Notes under the pieces: model-generated | Told to the model about the DNA's origin: nothing | The model's input: only the letters and a program-made list of their open reading frames with translations | The model's database searches: none | Part shown: positions 17,425 to 26,744 of the stretch, in pieces | Position numbering within the stretch: the first letter of the stretch is position 1 | Layout of the letters: every line of letters starts with the position of its first letter | Assembly: GCF_015206815.1 (NCBI RefSeq) | Contig: NZ_JADEXZ010000066.1 | Span: forward strand, 1 to 33,328 | Source of the DNA: Fortiea sp. LEGE XX443 | GTDB taxonomy: Bacteria > Cyanobacteriota > Cyanobacteriia > Cyanobacteriales > Nostocaceae | Direction: 5' to 3' | Length of the DNA: 33,328 nucleotides | Translations under genes and position numbers: made by a program

Positions 17425-19420
17425 CCATATTTGGGCGCACTTTTGCCCGAACTAGTATTGCAGTGATGTTGTCATGGCCATTTTCTTGGTTCGCCAAATC
17501 AATTAATTCGGTGACACCCCGCTCCAGGTTAGCACCAGAACTTAGCAGAGGAAATAAATGAGTTTTCCAATGGGTTTCTAGTAAATCATTATCAGATAGA
17601 CCATCAGAGGCTAAGATCAGCAGGCAATCTTCATTAATGTCAAAAAATTCAACATCAGGATCAATGGCGGTTTCGTCACGAGGCCCCAAAGCTTGAGTTA
17701 ATTGATAAGCATCTGGACGAGCATAGGCAATACTGGCTTCCACTCCGCGGGTAATTTCCCTTTGACCAACTTCATGGTCTACGGTGATTTGTTCCAGTCC
17801 CCGTTTGCGAGTTAAGCGGTAGAGGCGGCTATCTCCCACATGAGCCACGGCGGCTTGGGTATCTTGAATTAGCAGGATCACCAAGGTAGTACCCATGCGC
17901 CCAATTCCAGAACGGGCATCTTGTTGATTTAGTTGATAAATTGCTTGATTAGCTAAATAAACTGCCTCGCGCATACTTTCTTCAGTTGGGCGCTGGTCTT
18001 TAGTCCAATGTTCTTGGAAGTATTGCCGCACAGTGTTAACTGCCAATTCACTAGCTATTTCACCGCCAGCATGACCACCCATACCATCGCAGAGAATATA
18101 CAAACCACGGGCTTGTAGGACTCGGTTTTTGGGTAATTCTAGCTTATCAACTTTAGTTTCAATCCCAAAGTAATCTTCGTTGTGCTGACGTTGACGGCCT
18201 ACGTCTGTACGTCCTATATCCTCTAAACTGCTTAACTGCATTGACAGAACAATTGTGGGTAGGTCATCGGTTTTAGCAGAACTATCTTCTTCTAGTTCAT
18301 TTTCTAACTGTATGGTGGTGGGTGCAGTGGGATTTTGGTTTGCCGTTGGGGAAAAACTTGGAATATGGGATGCTTCTAGTTCTGTGGCGATCGCCTCCAA
18401 TCGCGATCGCAACTGTGCGATCGTTTGAATTTTTCCTAGTTCCAAATCGTCTAAAATCTGCAATACAGCCCCAAACTGTGTGCGTTGCGACTGCCTAAAT
18501 AATTCCTGCCAAACATCACCCAATACTTTCACAGTCAAAGGCTGTTTTACTATAGCGGATGTTTCCTCTTCTGTTTCGGCATCTGCATCTAACTCAATGG
18601 CTGTCTCACTATTCAACGGTTCCACATACAATCTTTCTAAAGCTAGTGTTTGGTCTTCATCCAATCGCAGATTTGACAATTCCAGCAGACTTTGGCGACA
18701 TTTCACTGGTTCCAACACTGACCAAAGTTGGGTCATTTGATAAAACCAATGTAAAATTTGTAATGAACTTGTCGTTTCCTCTTTCCACTGGTCAAGTAAC
18801 CGCGGCCAATCGGAACGGTATTCAATGAGTACAACCTGAGTGTTGCTCTCCTGCCAAGCATCATGGATTACTGGTATTCCTGGCTGACCTTGTGATTGTA
18901 ATTCCAAATAAGCTTTAGCCAATTGAGTAATCCCAACTTCTTTGCCTGATAAAGGTAATAATCCCTGATTTTGATTTTCTAATATTGCCTCTATAGGTGA
19001 TATTTGATACGGATGGCAATCTAAAACTCGTACACAAACCTCTGTCTGGGTAGTGTTTTCTTCTGTAATTGGTAGTGGTTCTAACAATTGATAGCGCTGC
19101 TCTTGATCTATGTAAGAACCTACTTTGAAAACAGGTCTAGCAGAAAGCGGTGGAGCAAATTCAGTGGAGAGAGGTAACGTTGGTAAATCGTCCTGATCCT
19201 CTTGCCAACTGCCTAATTCCCAGTTCCCGCTTCCTTCCTTAGTAATAATTGCCCACCAAACTTTCCCACATTCTGCACCACAGTTATAACAACGTTGGGC
19301 GTTCAATGGTACATCAGTACCACATTCATGACAAACATGATGAGTTAGAGATGTACCACAGTTTTGACAAAATTTGTTCGCATTGGGGTTTTCAAATTCA
19401 CACTGAGGGCAAATCAGCAT
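17417..19420 (-). CDS. Zinc-ribbon, pseudokinase-like and PP2C phosphatase fusion
   Basis: A 667-residue protein. The N-terminal double zinc ribbon has pairs Cys4/Cys7, Cys18/Cys21, Cys30/Cys33 and Cys44/Cys47. The middle (about 100-270) follows the order of a protein kinase fold (RYQLLEPL opening, a VVLIEYRSDWPRLLDQW hinge-like stretch, then SLLELSNLRLDED where a catalytic loop would be) but lacks HRD, the catalytic Asn and DFG, so I read it as a degenerate kinase-like domain. The C-terminal PPM/PP2C phosphatase (about 403-660) has its metal and phosphate motifs: RTDVGRQRQHNED at 404-416, CDGMGGHAGGE at 444-454, ASDGLSD at 604-610 and GHDNIT at 648-653. It should remove phosphate from Ser/Thr residues and probably opposes the FHA kinase encoded next. 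The ATG at 19420 follows AAGGA. Confidence 0.88.
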   Translation of the reverse strand: MLICPQCEFENPNANKFCQNCGTSLTHHVCHECGTDVPLNAQRCYNCGAECGKVWWAIITKEGSGNWELGSWQEDQDDLPTLPLSTEFAPPLSARPVFKVGSYIDQEQRYQLLEPLPITEENTTQTEVCVRVLDCHPYQISPIEAILENQNQGLLPLSGKEVGITQLAKAYLELQSQGQPGIPVIHDAWQESNTQVVLIEYRSDWPRLLDQWKEETTSSLQILHWFYQMTQLWSVLEPVKCRQSLLELSNLRLDEDQTLALERLYVEPLNSETAIELDADAETEEETSAIVKQPLTVKVLGDVWQELFRQSQRTQFGAVLQILDDLELGKIQTIAQLRSRLEAIATELEASHIPSFSPTANQNPTAPTTIQLENELEEDSSAKTDDLPTIVLSMQLSSLEDIGRTDVGRQRQHNEDYFGIETKVDKLELPKNRVLQARGLYILCDGMGGHAGGEIASELAVNTVRQYFQEHWTKDQRPTEESMREAVYLANQAIYQLNQQDARSGIGRMGTTLVILLIQDTQAAVAHVGDSRLYRLTRKRGLEQITVDHEVGQREITRGVEASIAYARPDAYQLTQALGPRDETAIDPDVEFFDINEDCLLILASDGLSDNDLLETHWKTHLFPLLSSGANLERGVTELIDLANQENGHDNITAILVRAKVRPNMEN

Positions 19421-19652
19421 AGTGGAAGTTCCTTTATTCCCGTTCCAAGGTGCTTCTAGCCACTAATATCCCAAGTGCCACAACTTTAGTTGCCCCTGCC
19501 TACAGTAGACCTACAAGAGATTGTGGTTTCACCAGTGAATTTTGGTGGCAGTATTAATTGTGACGCATATTAGCTAAATATTTCAGATAACGGCAAGTTA
19601 ATTTTTCTCTCATAAAAGAGTATGCGCGATTCTCAATTAATTCCCTTCTTGT

Positions 19653-21029
19653 TTATGTCTGACGATGCAATGGTAATTGGATCGCAAAACAGGTATGATT
19701 TGACCCACTTTCCACTTCTACTGTTCCTCCTAATTGCTTAATTAGTTTTTGGACTAATGCCAGTCCTAATCCTGTGCCACCTTGCTTCCAAGGATCATTA
19801 CTAGGAATACGGTAGAATTTTTCAAATATGTGTGGTAATTCCGAGCTTGGGATTACTACACCCGAATTAATCACCTGAATTTGGATATTTTGTAACTTTA
19901 ATTGGGCAGAAATAGTGATTACGGCATCTGATGGGCTAAATTTACAGGCGTTAGTCAGCAGTTCTATTAATACACGTTCTAAGCTGAAAGGATCGCCCGC
20001 CAGTGGGGGAAGATTGGGCGCTATGCTTAGACACATTTTTTGCTTACATATGCCACGGTTACGTGCTTGAAATAGTTCTACTACCCGCCAAAGCCATTGT
20101 TGTACGTGAATAGTTTCTAGCACCCAAGGTTTAACACTTGTATCTAAGCGTTGTAAATCAAGGAAGTTATTAATCAGGTTGATTTCTCGTTCACACTCGT
20201 TATCTAAAATTTCAAAATAGCGAGATGCTTTTGAGCGTTCTGCTCGTGGCTTTGCCATTTCTACCAAAAAATTTTGCTCTTGGTGTAGTGCAATTCCGAG
20301 CATTTGAATTGCCATTTTCATGTTCGTCAGCGGTGTGCGGAGTTCGTGGGAGACTGTGCTGAGAAATTCTTCCTTCAGACAATTGAGGCTTGCGATTTCT
20401 TCCAACTGCGCCTGCATTGTCATTTGGCTTGTTTGCCGACTAACTTCTTCTCGCTTGTAAGCAGTAATGTCCTCACACACCATGAGAATCATGGGATTTT
20501 TCTCAGGATAGTCCTCATTAGGCAATATCTTGAGTATGACTTTGACCCATGTAGTTTTACTATCAGGGCAGTCTAAACGATATTCTCCATTGATGGATTG
20601 GCTGGAGTGAGAGGCGTTGAAAAGTTCAATTAATGCCTCAGATAGTTGTTGTTTGTCTGACGGCTCAAACAAATTAAACACAGATGTTGTGATTAATTGT
20701 TCAGGTGTGTAACCGAGATAGTTAGCTCCGAACTGGTTAACGGACAAAATTATCCCCGTTGCATTCAAACTGAAGTAAATCCCCGGAAGATTTTCATAGA
20801 GGTTTCGATACCACTGGAGTTCTGCTTGTGTACGCCGCAGCACTTCTGCTGTGTACAGTTCTAAATCCGAGGTTCGTTCAGGCACAAGTTCCAAGCGAGC
20901 AGGAGTTGCTGACAAGGTATCTTGTTGTGTGCGCGTTTGATGCCAGAGCGATCGCTGATTAAAGCTCATAAGACTTAAACTTGTAGCCAAGGGGTTAAAA
21001 TTCATTAGTAGGGAACAAAAAAAGTTCAT
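19653..21029 (-). CDS. PAS-domain sensor histidine kinase
   Basis: A 458-residue soluble sensor kinase with no membrane helix. A PAS domain lies at about 70-190, ending in the usual CEDITAYKREE. The dimerisation/phosphoacceptor domain has FLSTVSHELRTPL with His228. The ATPase domain has its N-box around 354-363 (IELLTNACKF), F-box IFEKFYRIP at 401-409 and G2 GGTGLGLAL at 417-425. The G1 box reads INSGVVIP instead of DxGxGIP, so the usual nucleotide-contacting Asp is replaced by Asn. This deviation is seen in some cyanobacterial kinases and need not abolish activity. The ATG at 21029 was taken as start; ATG at 21005 is an alternative. No cognate regulator is adjacent. Confidence 0.9.
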   Translation of the reverse strand: MNFFCSLLMNFNPLATSLSLMSFNQRSLWHQTRTQQDTLSATPARLELVPERTSDLELYTAEVLRRTQAELQWYRNLYENLPGIYFSLNATGIILSVNQFGANYLGYTPEQLITTSVFNLFEPSDKQQLSEALIELFNASHSSQSINGEYRLDCPDSKTTWVKVILKILPNEDYPEKNPMILMVCEDITAYKREEVSRQTSQMTMQAQLEEIASLNCLKEEFLSTVSHELRTPLTNMKMAIQMLGIALHQEQNFLVEMAKPRAERSKASRYFEILDNECEREINLINNFLDLQRLDTSVKPWVLETIHVQQWLWRVVELFQARNRGICKQKMCLSIAPNLPPLAGDPFSLERVLIELLTNACKFSPSDAVITISAQLKLQNIQIQVINSGVVIPSSELPHIFEKFYRIPSNDPWKQGGTGLGLALVQKLIKQLGGTVEVESGSNHTCFAIQLPLHRQT

Positions 21030-21176
21030 TATACTTGTTTTTAACTATATTTACGTCAAATAAAGCCAAAAACATCTTTCCCAGTCTTTAATGCTTTCTA
21101 TTGATAACTGACACCTACAGGCTCTTGATAACGTTTATTTACATTTGGTTACTGATTGCCACGAAAAACCTATTTA

Positions 21177-21827
21177 TCAAGAGAATTTTGACTTGTTGAA
21201 GTTGCTACCCTGAGAAATTCGCGTTCTAGATTCTGAGTTCTTTTTAGGTAAGTTATGCAGCAATTTGAGTTCAGATGCTGTCAAGTCGCGCCACTGACCT
21301 AGTTGTAGTCCATCTAAGCATAGATGGGCGATGCTTACCCTGATTAGTCGCAAAGTTGGAAATCCTACAGTCGCTGTCATGCGCCGCACCTGACGATTTT
21401 TGCCTTCTGTCAAAGTCATTTCTAACCATGCTGTTGGCACATTTTTGCGAAATCGGATAGGTGGATTGCGATCGCACACTGGTGGATCTTCGGGCAACAG
21501 CCTCACTTTTGCAGGTCGAGTGCGGTAATCTTGGATTTCTACACCCGTTTGCAATTTGGTTATAGCATCTGCATCGGGAATCCGCTCTACCTGTACCCAG
21601 TAAGTTCGCTGATGTCCAAAACGCGGATCAGAGAGTCGATGTTGCAATTTTCCATCGTTGGTTAACAGTAATAATCCTTCGCTGTCCCAATCTAAACGCC
21701 CCACAGGATAAATATCCGGCACATCAATATAATCTTTGAGGGTGCTATGGTTCGGTGTTTCCTGCGTAAATTGACTGAGAACACCATAGGGTTTATGAAA
21801 AATAAGATATTGATAACTATTATCCAT
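21177..21827 (-). CDS. RluE-like rRNA pseudouridine synthase
   Basis: A 216-residue enzyme of the RsuA/RluB/E/F pseudouridine synthase family, which isomerises a specific uridine in rRNA. The catalytic Asp46 lies in VGRLDWDSEGLLLLTNDG (42-59). Further family motifs are the N-terminal YLIFHKPYGVLSQF and the GKNRQVRRMTA segment near 137-147. There is no N-terminal S4 domain, which together with the short length fits the RluE subgroup (position 2457 of 23S rRNA in E. coli); the exact target here is inferred. The C-terminal 25 residues are basic and polar. The ATG at 21827 has no strong ribosome binding site. Confidence 0.88.
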   Translation of the reverse strand: MDNSYQYLIFHKPYGVLSQFTQETPNHSTLKDYIDVPDIYPVGRLDWDSEGLLLLTNDGKLQHRLSDPRFGHQRTYWVQVERIPDADAITKLQTGVEIQDYRTRPAKVRLLPEDPPVCDRNPPIRFRKNVPTAWLEMTLTEGKNRQVRRMTATVGFPTLRLIRVSIAHLCLDGLQLGQWRDLTASELKLLHNLPKKNSESRTRISQGSNFNKSKFS

Positions 21828-22082
21828 TAGTGATTTTTGATTTTTTCGCTACTCCTCTACTTCCTAATTCAAACTTAACAGGGTTGTTAAGTAGAATTAT
21901 GCAAAGATGTGGGCGTTTGCGTAAATTTGAGATAGTAGTGCATTATTCAGTATTGACCGACAAACATAAAACTTTGGTTCCGCTGAGATAGCAAAGTGTG
22001 TTGACGCAAAGCGACTTGTCGCCAGACATCTCCCACCCACCAACCCTGAACTTCTCCACATCCTCAGGAATTGTTAACCCCC

Positions 22083-22113
22083 TTGCACTCAACCATAAGC
22101 AAAGTGGTACAAT
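22083..22113 (+). promoter_or_regulatory. Possible sigma-70-type promoter of thiC
   Basis: TTGCAC at 22083-22088 and TACAAT at 22108-22113 are separated by 19 bases, slightly long. They lie just upstream of the riboswitch, where transcription of the thiC leader must begin. Confidence 0.35.
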
Positions 22114-22120
22114 CTACATC

Positions 22121-23593
<1,473 letters not shown>

Positions 23594-23610
23594 GTTAATT
23601 CTCGTTAAAT

Positions 23611-23637
23611 GTCGTTACTGGGTTGAACCTGGTAACG
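23611..23637 (+). terminator. Likely terminator of thiC
   Basis: TCGTTAC (23611-23617) and GTAACGA (23631-23637) pair, with an inner GGTT/AACC stem, followed by TGTTTTGG. It separates thiC from the mCpol operon downstream. Confidence 0.55.
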
Positions 23638-23689
23638 ATGTTTTGGAAACTTCAATTATGGATAGGGCTTACGAAGTAAGGAAACTTTG

Positions 23690-24067
23690 ATGGCAATAAT
23701 TTGCATTGGCGACGGAGATAACATAGGCGACGTTATTGATTTTTACTTGCTTTCAGAAAATATTGAAGAAGCTAGTAAATTTTCATTTCAAGTAAAAGAT
23801 GCTCTAGAAGATATAGCTACACGAGCAAAAAATGAAATTAACGCTTCTTTAGTTTATGTGGCTGGCGATGATATCTGTTTTATTGTTTCTGATAACCTCA
23901 ATATTTTAGATATTTTAACTTCTTATTCTGAATTCTTCTTTAAAAAAACTGGAAAAACCATTTCATTTGGTGTTGGAAGAACATCGCTAGAAGCATCGGT
24001 CTGTTTAAGAAAAGCAAAAGTTTCAGGTAAAGGTTGCGTTATTACTTTTAGGGGTAAACAAGATTGA
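23690..24067 (+). CDS. Minimal CRISPR polymerase (mCpol) cyclic-nucleotide synthase, OptS-like
   Basis: A 125-residue stand-alone palm-domain protein. The N-terminal ICIGDGDNIGD (residues 4-14) supplies the first metal-binding acidic cluster. VYVAGDDICFIV (55-66) is the Cas10 GGDD turn in AGDD form. The end, ISFGVGRTSLEA...KAKVSGKGCVI, follows the last helix and strand of GGDEF/Cas10 palms, where an AK..GKN pattern is usual. The size, the GDNIG opening and the absence of any CRISPR gene fit mCpol, used as OptS in Panoptes systems to make a cyclic di-adenylate constitutively. ATG at 23690 is favoured over the TTG at 23687, with AAGGA upstream (about 23678-23682). It overlaps the next gene by four bases (TTGA), implying translational coupling. 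By eye it is much more AT-rich than thiC. Confidence 0.8.
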   Translation: MAIICIGDGDNIGDVIDFYLLSENIEEASKFSFQVKDALEDIATRAKNEINASLVYVAGDDICFIVSDNLNILDILTSYSEFFFKKTGKTISFGVGRTSLEASVCLRKAKVSGKGCVITFRGKQD

Positions 24068-24849
24068 GAGATTTATATGTTTTTGTAACTACTGATCGAC
24101 CAGATCAATACCTTAACTCAATTGTTCATTGCATTGAACAAGGTACTAAGCAAATAATATTTATTCAACTCGAAGATAATAAAACAGAACAGGTTAAATT
24201 AAATTTGCTTCGGACAAATGTTTATAACTTACTTCAAAATCTTTCAACAGGTTGTTATAAATATTATACTGGCGATTTTAAAGATAAAGTAGTTCAACTA
24301 GATGGTGAGTATACCGCAGATGATCTGGCAAGACTGAAAGCAAGGTACGGCTCGTGCTTGACAGACAGTATTAATTGGAATATTGAAAGGGTGCAGTATC
24401 TCAATTTAAGGCGCTATATATCTGTTATTGGAAAAAACAAAAGTGCAATTATTGATGTCACGTCAGTATCTAAAGTTTACATAGGAGATATTTTTGCTTG
24501 TTCTTTGCTTGAAAATGTAGATAAGTTATATACTTTTGAATTGTTGATAAAACCTAATTTTGATCAACCTTGGAAAATACTCATTCATGAATTAGCAGAT
24601 GGCAAAGAATATAAGTATACAAATTTAGTCGGAACACCAATATTTAAAGAGAGTAATAAGTCTATTTTAATAAGAACAACACCTTTATTAGTTTCAGTAG
24701 TTGGCACTGTTTTATTTATAGCCGTTACCCTTGCAGCAACTTTTATGTTCGGCTTTAATAGTATTTTTATACAGGTCATGAGTACTGTCGGAACAGTATT
24801 AGGAATTATTTCATTTTTCCTGGTTTATTTTCCTATACGTAGCACATAA
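24064..24849 (+). CDS. CARF-like domain protein with two C-terminal membrane helices, probable mCpol effector
   Basis: A 261-residue protein. Residues 1-170 look like a Rossmann-type sensor: an opening strand and loop LYVFVTTDRPDQYLNSI (4-20), a second strand IIFIQL (31-36), and the strand/loop IIDVTSVSKVYIGDI (129-143), in the position where CARF domains carry their D-x-T-G-G-T-K-type ligand loop. Two hydrophobic helices, about 206-229 and 232-256, end the protein. It starts with TTG at 24064 inside the stop region of the mCpol gene. By context it is the membrane effector of a Panoptes-like operon, held off by the cyclic nucleotide and released when it is depleted. Known 2TM-beta effectors may be built differently, so I do not apply the optE symbol. 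Family assignment is inferred from architecture and context. Confidence 0.72.
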   Translation: MRDLYVFVTTDRPDQYLNSIVHCIEQGTKQIIFIQLEDNKTEQVKLNLLRTNVYNLLQNLSTGCYKYYTGDFKDKVVQLDGEYTADDLARLKARYGSCLTDSINWNIERVQYLNLRRYISVIGKNKSAIIDVTSVSKVYIGDIFACSLLENVDKLYTFELLIKPNFDQPWKILIHELADGKEYKYTNLVGTPIFKESNKSILIRTTPLLVSVVGTVLFIAVTLAATFMFGFNSIFIQVMSTVGTVLGIISFFLVYFPIRST

Positions 24850-24931
24850 AATATGTAAATATTATAAACTATAAAAGTCCTGTGTCAAAAGAATAAAAAA
24901 TATTGTAATTTTGATATCCACGTTTTATGTC

Positions 24932-24949
24932 TTAACCAAGCTTGGCTAA
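24932..24949. terminator. Palindrome between the effector and the truncated toxin
   Basis: TTAACCAAG (24932-24940) and CTTGGCTAA (24941-24949) form an 18-base palindrome with one mismatched pair and a central CCAAGCTTGG. It contains the stop codon of the truncated toxin frame. It may be a bidirectional terminator or mark the junction where the toxin gene was cut. Confidence 0.35.
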
Positions 24950-25128
24950 AATGAGTGATTGCCTATGATGAAAGTAACGAAATTAGCGATTCTTGCAACT
25001 TCAAAAATATCGATATCTTTAGCGTCGCGTAGTCCAATATCTTTTAAAGATAAAGCTTCAATAGCAAAAGTATTTGTTACCCAACTTGCTAATGTAGGTG
25101 GTAACTGAGCATCAATCCAAATCTTCAC
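24946..25128 (-). pseudogene. Truncated DUF5615 PIN-like toxin
   Basis: A 60-residue frame that begins like intact DUF5615 proteins, MKIWIDAQLPPTLASW, with the first acidic residue Asp6 and the later DIGLRDAKDIDIFEVARIAN. Intact members, recalled at about 110 residues, continue with an ITKDxDF motif and a C-terminal half. Here the corresponding stretch reads IIGNHSF and is followed at once by a stop, so the Asp-bearing motif and the C-terminal half are missing. I read it as a decayed toxin. It starts with GTG at 25128, overlapping the antitoxin stop by four bases (GTGA), the normal arrangement of the pair. The remaining sequence down to 24850 shows no recognisable continuation in any frame I tried by eye. 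Confidence 0.65.
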
Positions 25129-25349
25129 GCTGTTAATCGCACAAAATCAGTACGTCGTGCAGCAAACAAAAGACAAGCTTGAATATCTTCTGGTTCTAGA
25201 TCGGGAAAATCTTCTAAAATTTCGTTAACCGTGACATTTTCTGCTAACATTTCTAAAATGTCAGTGACTCTAATTCTCATACCTCGAATGCAAGGACGAC
25301 CCCCACATTGACCCGGAGTTTGTGTAATACGAGTCAATAATTCATTCAT
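25125..25349 (-). CDS. DUF433 antitoxin-like protein
   Basis: A 74-residue protein with the DUF433 pattern: ITQTPGQCGGRPCIRGMRIRVTDILEML, then the short helical NEILEDFPDLEPEDIQACLLFA. DUF433 proteins carry a winged/helix-turn-helix DNA-binding fold and are usually encoded directly before a DUF5615 PIN-like nuclease, as here. It should bind its own promoter and, if the toxin were functional, neutralise it. The length is complete. ATG at 25349 was taken as start. The partner gene is truncated, so this may be a surviving orphan antitoxin. The pair faces the mCpol operon tail to tail. Confidence 0.82.
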   Translation of the reverse strand: MNELLTRITQTPGQCGGRPCIRGMRIRVTDILEMLAENVTVNEILEDFPDLEPEDIQACLLFAARRTDFVRLTA

Positions 25350-25730
25350 TTAGTTAACTTTTTATATAAAGTATTCAACAATATTTTATCATAATTTAAT
25401 TCATATATAATAAATTGGTTATAGGCTATGAATGTCTAACATTTTTAATATTTATTGTGATTATTATTCGCAGGTTTTATTGATTAACTTATATTTGAGA
25501 AAATTTATAAGTAAATGTTAATGCGATCGCATGAGTAAATCTTCGCCTTTAACATCGCCTTCAGCACCCATGCTGCCCAACCTTTCAGGAAATATTTTAA
25601 GATAGCATCAGAATAGGTTTAGAGTTTGGCTATTCTCACCAGACTAATATGATGCTGAATTTAGTTAGGTATTTTGCTACGATCGCTGTTTGACTGCTTT
25701 AACTGTGATAGTGGTAAATTTATAATAAAT
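25350..25730. other. AT-rich spacer between divergent genes
   Basis: About 380 bases between the antitoxin and the TM2 gene. It should contain both promoters. The 25350-25520 part is very AT-rich, and one HIP1 octamer lies near 25522-25529. The stretch 25540-25600 has a short open frame on the minus strand without recognisable similarity. I see no RNA gene or repeat. Confidence 0.5.
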
Positions 25731-26105
25731 ATGTTAACGAAACGCAAAAGCCGCAGTATTGCTGCTGTTCTAGCTTTTTCTAGTACGCTCACCGTTTCAG
25801 GACTGCACAAGTTTTATTTGGGACAGCCGTTGTGGGGGATTTTATATGTGCTGCTTTCTTGGACACCGATCCCCAAGGTTGCTAGTGCTATTGAAGGTGT
25901 TTGGTATTTAGCCCAAGATGAAGAAGCTTTTGACCGGAATTTTAATCAGGGTAAGTCACCTGTCAAGTTTTCTCAACAGACAAGTAATCAGGTGGAAACG
26001 GTGGCGAATGCTTTGCGGGAGTTAGATGCGCTCCGCCAAGATGGTCTAATTTCTGAATATGAGTTTGAGCAAAAGCGCCGCCAGCTGCTCGACCAAATTT
26101 CTTGA
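25731..26105 (+). CDS. TM2-domain membrane protein with SHOCT motif
   Basis: A 124-residue protein if started at ATG 25731. An upstream TTG in frame (25674) would add 19 residues without family character. The TM2 domain comprises two membrane helices joined by a short turn (AAVLAFSSTLTVSGLHKFYLG, then WGILYVLLSW), with the typical GLHKFYLG motif. The C-terminal 30 residues match a SHOCT motif (ALRELDALRQDGLISEYEFE), a short helical pair common in bacterial proteins and thought to mediate oligomerisation. The function is unknown. Its stop overlaps the next start by one base (TGATG), so the two genes are translationally coupled. Confidence 0.82.
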   Translation: MLTKRKSRSIAAVLAFSSTLTVSGLHKFYLGQPLWGILYVLLSWTPIPKVASAIEGVWYLAQDEEAFDRNFNQGKSPVKFSQQTSNQVETVANALRELDALRQDGLISEYEFEQKRRQLLDQIS

Positions 26106-26653
26106 TGCAAGCAAATATGATGCACAACTGGCTACCTTTAAACTTCAAGTTACAAAAACTTCGTGCCAAACTGCTCAATGATCCTTACTATCGGTTGCAA
26201 TCTGGCGAAGAAATTCAAATAGCGGCGCAATTGGGTATCCGTATTGATGCGAATCAAGCAACGGTGGACGATTGGTTACGCTTACCAGGCTTGTCCATTC
26301 ACCAGGCGCGATCGCTTGTTGAACTTTCTCGTTCTGGGGTTAAATTTTATTGTATCGAAGATATTGCAGCAGCTTTGAGTCTGCCTGTACAGCGACTCAA
26401 GCCATTAGAGCCACTGCTGAATTTTATTTACTATGACAACGAATCTCTAGTGCATACGACACATTTAGTTAACCCGAACACCGCCACAGTTGAGATGTTG
26501 GCACAAACGCCATTTATCGATTTATCCCTTGCCCAAGCAGTGGTAGAAAATCGCCTAGCGGATGGATTCTACCGTAATTTAGCTGATTTTCAGCAAAGAT
26601 TGCAGTTATCGGCCGAAGCAATCGCTCAATTAATGTATTTTCTGCGCTTTTAA
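26105..26653 (+). CDS. Helix-hairpin-helix (ComEA-like) domain protein
   Basis: A 182-residue soluble protein with two HhH-like units. The first, at about 36-90, contains DDWLRLPGLSIHQARSLVEL. The second, at about 123-180, has VNPNTATVEMLAQTPFIDLSLAQAVVENR, where VNPNTA is the hallmark opening of ComEA-type HhH domains. Such domains bind DNA non-specifically through the backbone. No signal peptide is evident, unlike secreted ComEA, so a role in DNA uptake is not implied. ATG at 26105 overlaps the stop of the TM2 gene and is preferred over the TTG one codon earlier. A GC-rich hairpin repeat 58 bases after the stop may terminate the pair. Confidence 0.78.
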   Translation: MQANMMHNWLPLNFKLQKLRAKLLNDPYYRLQSGEEIQIAAQLGIRIDANQATVDDWLRLPGLSIHQARSLVELSRSGVKFYCIEDIAAALSLPVQRLKPLEPLLNFIYYDNESLVHTTHLVNPNTATVEMLAQTPFIDLSLAQAVVENRLADGFYRNLADFQQRLQLSAEAIAQLMYFLRF

Positions 26654-26711
26654 TTGATAATTTATCGTCAAATTTAGCAATCCTATTTGATTCGTGAAAA
26701 TCAACAGGTTC

Positions 26712-26744
26712 AGATCCCCGGCTTCTTAAAGAAGTCGGGGATCT
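26712..26744 (+). terminator. GC-rich 16-bp hairpin repeat, probable terminator
   Basis: Arms AGATCCCCGGCTTCTT and AAGAAGTCGGGGATCT differ by a single G-T pair and are separated by one base. It lies 58 bases after the HhH gene. This palindrome is of a kind dispersed in Nostocales spacers and probably doubles as a terminator. Confidence 0.6.

Noticed and set aside
23690-24067. GGDEF diguanylate cyclase
   Set aside because: The protein is too short (125 residues), has AGDD and not GG(D/E)EF, and opens with GDGDNIGD, as in mCpol/Cas10 palms.
25540-25620. Short minus-strand frame in the antitoxin-TM2 spacer
   Set aside because: It is short, has no start codon in a good context and shows no recognised family.
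26105-26653. ComEA competence protein
   Set aside because: The HhH motif VNPNTA is present, but there is no signal peptide or membrane anchor, so only a ComEA-like domain is claimed.
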